In this document: positions 43,855 to 46,285 of the stretch, one piece after another
How positions within the stretch are numbered: position 1 is the stretch's first letter
Layout of the letters: every line of letters begins with the position of its first letter
Assembly (NCBI GenBank): GCA_002723385.1
Contig: PBNY01000073.1
Span: 1-46,285, forward strand
Direction of reading: 5' to 3'
Length of the DNA: 46,285 bases
DNA from: Oceanospirillaceae bacterium
GTDB lineage: Bacteria > Pseudomonadota > Gammaproteobacteria > Pseudomonadales > Oceanobacteraceae
Notes under the pieces: generated by a model
The model's database searches: none
The model's input: the letters and a program-made list of their open reading frames with translations, nothing else
Told to the model about the DNA's origin: nothing
Made by a program: the position numbers and the translations under genes

Positions 43855-44844
43855 ATGGGCCTTTTGATCAACGGCGAGTGGCATGATCAATGGTACGACA
43901 CCAAATCATCCGGCGGCACCTTCAAACGTGAAGATGCCCAGCTGCGCAATTGGGTCACCGCCGACGGCAGCGCTGGCCCTAGCGGTGAAGGCGGCTTCAA
44001 AGCAGAATCCGGTCGCTATCATCTGTACGTCTCACTGGCTTGCCCATGGGCTCACCGCACACTGATCTTTCGCCAGCTGAAAGATCTGGAGCTTCACATC
44101 AGCGTCTCGGTGGTTGGCCCGGATATGCTCAGTCATGGCTGGGATTTCGATACCGAACATGCGGATCCGACTTTGCGCAGCAGCGGTGATACGCTGTTTG
44201 GCAGTCGCTACATGCACGAGGTCTACACCCGTAACAAGAGCGATTACACCGGTCGCGTCACCGTCCCTGTATTGTGGGATAAACGCACCCACAGCATCGT
44301 CAGCAACGAATCATCTGAAATCATCCGGATGTTCAATACGGCCTTCAACGACCTGACTGGCAACACGCTGGACTACTACCCGGAATCACTGCGATCTGAT
44401 ATCGACCGAGTCAACGAGCTGGTGTACCACAAGATCAACAACGGTGTGTACAAAGCCGGATTTGCCACCACGCCAGAAGCCTATGAAACAGCCGTCGGTG
44501 AACTGTTTGAAGCGCTGGACGAACTGGAACACCGACTGCAACAGCACCCGTATCTTGTTACTGACCGACAGGGGAACGCCGTACTGACAGAAGCCGACTG
44601 GCGTCTGTTCACTACACTGGTACGCTTCGACGCCGTTTACGTCGGTCACTTCAAATGCAATATTCGCCGCATTACTGACTATCCTGCGCTGTCGCGCTAT
44701 CTGAAGTCGCTGTACCAGCATCCGGGCGTTGCCGAGACCGTCGACATGGCTCACATCAAGCGCCACTACTACTACAGTCACGACACCATCAATCCAACCC
44801 GGATTGTGCCCGTCGGCCCGGTACTGGAATTCATGCAGGATTGA
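43855..44844 (+). CDS. yqjG: Glutathionyl-hydroquinone reductase (YqjG-like)
   Basis: A 329-residue Xi-class glutathione transferase. The thioredoxin-fold N-terminal half has the catalytic C63 in SLACPWAHRTLIFRQLK, followed by PVLWDKRTHSIVSNESSEII and a helical C-terminal domain with LTEADWRLFTTLVRFDAVY and GHFKCNIRRITDYP. It reduces glutathionyl-hydroquinones using glutathione. The ATG at 43855 follows AGGGGAA and gives the family start MGLLINGEW; the frame extends 11 codons upstream without support. Confidence 0.93.
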   Translation: MGLLINGEWHDQWYDTKSSGGTFKREDAQLRNWVTADGSAGPSGEGGFKAESGRYHLYVSLACPWAHRTLIFRQLKDLELHISVSVVGPDMLSHGWDFDTEHADPTLRSSGDTLFGSRYMHEVYTRNKSDYTGRVTVPVLWDKRTHSIVSNESSEIIRMFNTAFNDLTGNTLDYYPESLRSDIDRVNELVYHKINNGVYKAGFATTPEAYETAVGELFEALDELEHRLQQHPYLVTDRQGNAVLTEADWRLFTTLVRFDAVYVGHFKCNIRRITDYPALSRYLKSLYQHPGVAETVDMAHIKRHYYYSHDTINPTRIVPVGPVLEFMQD

Positions 44845-44875
44845 TTACCTAAACAGGCATCAGCGTGTCAGCAGC

Positions 44876-44905
44876 GTGCCCGATTCAGGTATCTGAATCG
44901 GGCAC
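44876..44905. terminator. Perfect hairpin between convergent genes, possible terminator
   Basis: GTGCCCGATTCAG and CTGAATCGGGCAC form a perfect 13-base stem with a 4-base loop between the convergent yqjG and VOC genes. No T-run follows on either side, so it may block transcripts or 3' decay rather than act as a standard intrinsic terminator. Confidence 0.5.
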
Positions 44906-44940
44906 TGGGACGTTGGGCCAGAAACGGCGCAAACGAGGAC

Positions 44941-45417
44941 TCAGTCACCACAGCCAGGTTGCAACTCAGCCGCTGCAGCCTGAATCTCCTCAGCTGTCAT
45001 GTCACGAATGCGCATGGACAGGCTCCACTTGTGACCAAATGGATCGCGCAGCGCGCCAAAGCGCTCGCCCCAGAAAGCGTCTTCCAGTGGCATCACCACT
45101 TCGCAACCGGCTTCGACCGCTTGCTCCCAGGCCACTTCAACATCTTCAACATAAACGTGAATGCCAACCGGACTGCCACCAAGGGCATTTGGCCCCATGG
45201 AACCCCACTCGGGGACTTCTTCAGACAGCATCATCATGGAGTCACCGATTTGCAGACTGGCATGCATGATCTTTCCATCGGCAGCGGCAATCCGCATTAA
45301 TTCCACCGCACCAAACGCACGCTGATAAAACTCAATGGCGGCCGGAGCATCGGCACAGGTCAGATAGGGAATCAGGTTGCTGACACCTGACGGGATCGGG
45401 CTAATGGAAGAACTCAT
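44941..45417 (-). CDS. VOC-superfamily (PhnB/glyoxalase-like) protein
   Basis: A 158-residue protein of the vicinal oxygen chelate superfamily, similar to PhnB-type proteins: NLIPYLTCADAPAAIEFYQRA at the N-terminus, GKIMHASLQIGDSMMMLSEE, GIHVYVEDVEVAWEQAVEAG, and WGERFGALRDPFGHKWSLS at the C-terminus. The metal-site residues His (MHAS), His (GIHVYV) and Glu (WGERF) are present. Activity is unknown. The ATG at 45417 follows AGGAG, part of which lies within a large upstream hairpin. Confidence 0.83.
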   Translation of the reverse strand: MSSSISPIPSGVSNLIPYLTCADAPAAIEFYQRAFGAVELMRIAAADGKIMHASLQIGDSMMMLSEEVPEWGSMGPNALGGSPVGIHVYVEDVEVAWEQAVEAGCEVVMPLEDAFWGERFGALRDPFGHKWSLSMRIRDMTAEEIQAAAAELQPGCGD

Positions 45418-45425
45418 CACAATCT

Positions 45426-45461
45426 CCTGATAGTCACAGTCGTGGGACTGTCACTATCAGG
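45426..45461 (-). promoter_or_regulatory. Long inverted repeat overlapping the VOC gene ribosome binding site
   Basis: On the minus strand CCTGATAGT and ACTATCAGG, with inner arms around the loop CCAC, form a 36-base inverted repeat with one mismatch. The 3' arm ends in CAGG, the first part of the AGGAG ribosome binding site. In RNA this could hide the site; in DNA it could be an operator. Confidence 0.6.
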
Positions 45462-45539
45462 GATTCGCGAGACAAAAATACCGTTCGGGTTCGAAAGTCA
45501 GAAATCTGGACAATTTTGTCCTGCTCAGACCAGGGGGCA

Positions 45540-45977
45540 TCATTCGATGTTTTTGAGATCTTCCAGACGGGTAATGATCTTGTGACTCAGCCTGGTGACG
45601 TCACCAGACAGCTCTTGCTGTGCCTCCATCACTTTTTCCGCGTTGTACAGGCTCACCACACTGGACGCCTTGTAGTGGAACATCTGATGGATCGCCTTCA
45701 GATCCTGAAACGCCGCGTACTCACCGAGATACTTTTCCCCGTCACCATGGATCCAGCGCCCCAGATCACAGTTACTGTCGCTGGCGACTTTCTCTGGATC
45801 CAGCCTGGCGCTTCCGCGTCCGACCAGATAGGTTTCCAAACGCGTCAGCCAGTTCTCGTGCGCCGCGATACAGACATCAATATCCAGAGAATTACGAGCA
45901 CGCTTGGCAGCTTCCGCCGCTATATGTGCGTTATGAGCAGAGTCCGCTCCAAAGCCGAAAAAACTGAGTAATCCCAT
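45540..45977 (-). CDS. Stand-alone CZB (chemoreceptor zinc-binding) domain protein
   Basis: A 145-residue soluble protein made of an N-terminal helix and a CZB domain. The zinc-binding pattern is visible as H40 in AAHENWLTRLE, C70 in SNCDLGRWIHG, H97 and H101 in IHQMFHYKA. CZB domains usually end chemoreceptors or diguanylate cyclases and sense zinc or hypochlorous acid; here no methyl-accepting or GGDEF domain is attached. The ATG at 45977 has AAGG upstream at good spacing; a GTG nine bases earlier is an alternative. Confidence 0.82.
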   Translation of the reverse strand: MGLLSFFGFGADSAHNAHIAAEAAKRARNSLDIDVCIAAHENWLTRLETYLVGRGSARLDPEKVASDSNCDLGRWIHGDGEKYLGEYAAFQDLKAIHQMFHYKASSVVSLYNAEKVMEAQQELSGDVTRLSHKIITRLEDLKNIE

Positions 45978-46083
45978 GACAATCACCTTCCACTAAATCA
46001 AACCAGATCAACCGGGCCCGAGTGTCTCGAACCGCACTGATGACAGTTTTAGTAAAAAGTCAGTTAGCCCTTGTTGACTTGTA

Positions 46084-46285
46084 TCAAATGCCTGCATTAG
46101 CAACAACCAATATAGATATTCCTTGCGCTATGGCACTATCGAGAACCATTACAGCTTGCATTGGTGAACCAATATCGATAGATACATCCATCAAACTGGC
46201 GAAATGGAATTTTCTGGCCACAAAACACTCAACACCGGTTACACTGTCGTGCGCTGGATTCGCCGACAATAATTCATAATCAGAA
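46084..46285 (-). CDS. Possible partial gene running off the right edge
   Basis: On the minus strand the frame is open from the window end to a stop at 46084. Its last 66 residues include VTGVECFVARKFHFASLMDV and AVMVLDSAIAQGISILVVAN, with normal amino-acid composition and no low-complexity sequence. I do not recognise it. A plus-strand frame overlaps it, so coding is not certain. The stretch 45978-46083 holds only leader sequence. Confidence 0.35.
   Translation of the reverse strand, partial: SDYELLSANPAHDSVTGVECFVARKFHFASLMDVSIDIGSPMQAVMVLDSAIAQGISILVVANAGI

Noticed and set aside
1..46285. CRISPR arrays, complete insertion sequences, tRNA and rRNA genes
   Set aside because: I saw no regularly spaced direct repeats, no transposase with inverted ends, and no cloverleaf or rRNA sequence.

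Overview
The window reads as chromosome of a free-living, probably marine gammaproteobacterium. Family-level gene content and layout (cobalamin salvage, epd-pgk-fba, haemerythrin-GGDEF, acyl-CoA degradation genes) suggest an Oceanospirillales/Marinobacter-like relative, but no rRNA or tRNA is present to settle this.

Region 1 (about 1-10,780) is an accessory island, visibly more AT-rich than the rest. It holds a frameshifted nuclease-like remnant at the left edge, a Gabija-like pair (OLD-family ATPase/TOPRIM nuclease plus UvrD-like helicase), a compact tyrosine recombinase, a 285-base run of consecutive hairpins just downstream of that recombinase, two unrecognised genes (a small exported protein and a coiled-coil protein), an orphan short ParD-type antitoxin, an intact AbiEi/AbiEii type IV toxin-antitoxin pair, and a MobC-like mobilisation remnant. 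Defence, toxin-antitoxin and mobility functions together mark it as a defence island.

Region 2 (10,786-20,990, all minus strand) is a cobalamin transport and late-assembly cluster under a B12 riboswitch: btuD-btuC-cobT-cobS-cobU-cobC-cobQ-cobO-btuF, mostly with overlapping start and stop codons, followed by a three-haem cytochrome c peroxidase-like lipoprotein. Corrin-ring genes, cbiB, cobD and btuB are not in the window.

Region 3 (21,139-25,093) is signalling: a haemerythrin-diguanylate cyclase translationally coupled to a C39-like cysteine peptidase, and a divergent PAS histidine kinase with a FixJ-type response regulator.

Region 4 (25,077-33,528) is acyl-CoA catabolism: a minus-strand set with a LysR regulator, acyl-CoA dehydrogenase, CaiB-type CoA transferase, AMP-forming acyl-CoA synthetase, two hotdog thioesterases and an alpha/beta hydrolase. 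Divergent from it is a two-subunit 3-oxoacid CoA-transferase (scoAB).

Region 5 (33,710-46,285) is core metabolism and redox: an OmpA-type lipoprotein, cytochrome b561 facing cytochrome c', glutathione peroxidase, the central carbon set epd-pgk-fba interrupted by an ankyrin/MORN-like lipoprotein, an ExaC/AldB-type aldehyde dehydrogenase, a small membrane ORF, a glutathionyl-hydroquinone reductase, a VOC protein with a hairpin over its ribosome binding site, and a stand-alone CZB protein. Intrinsic terminators separate most of these units.
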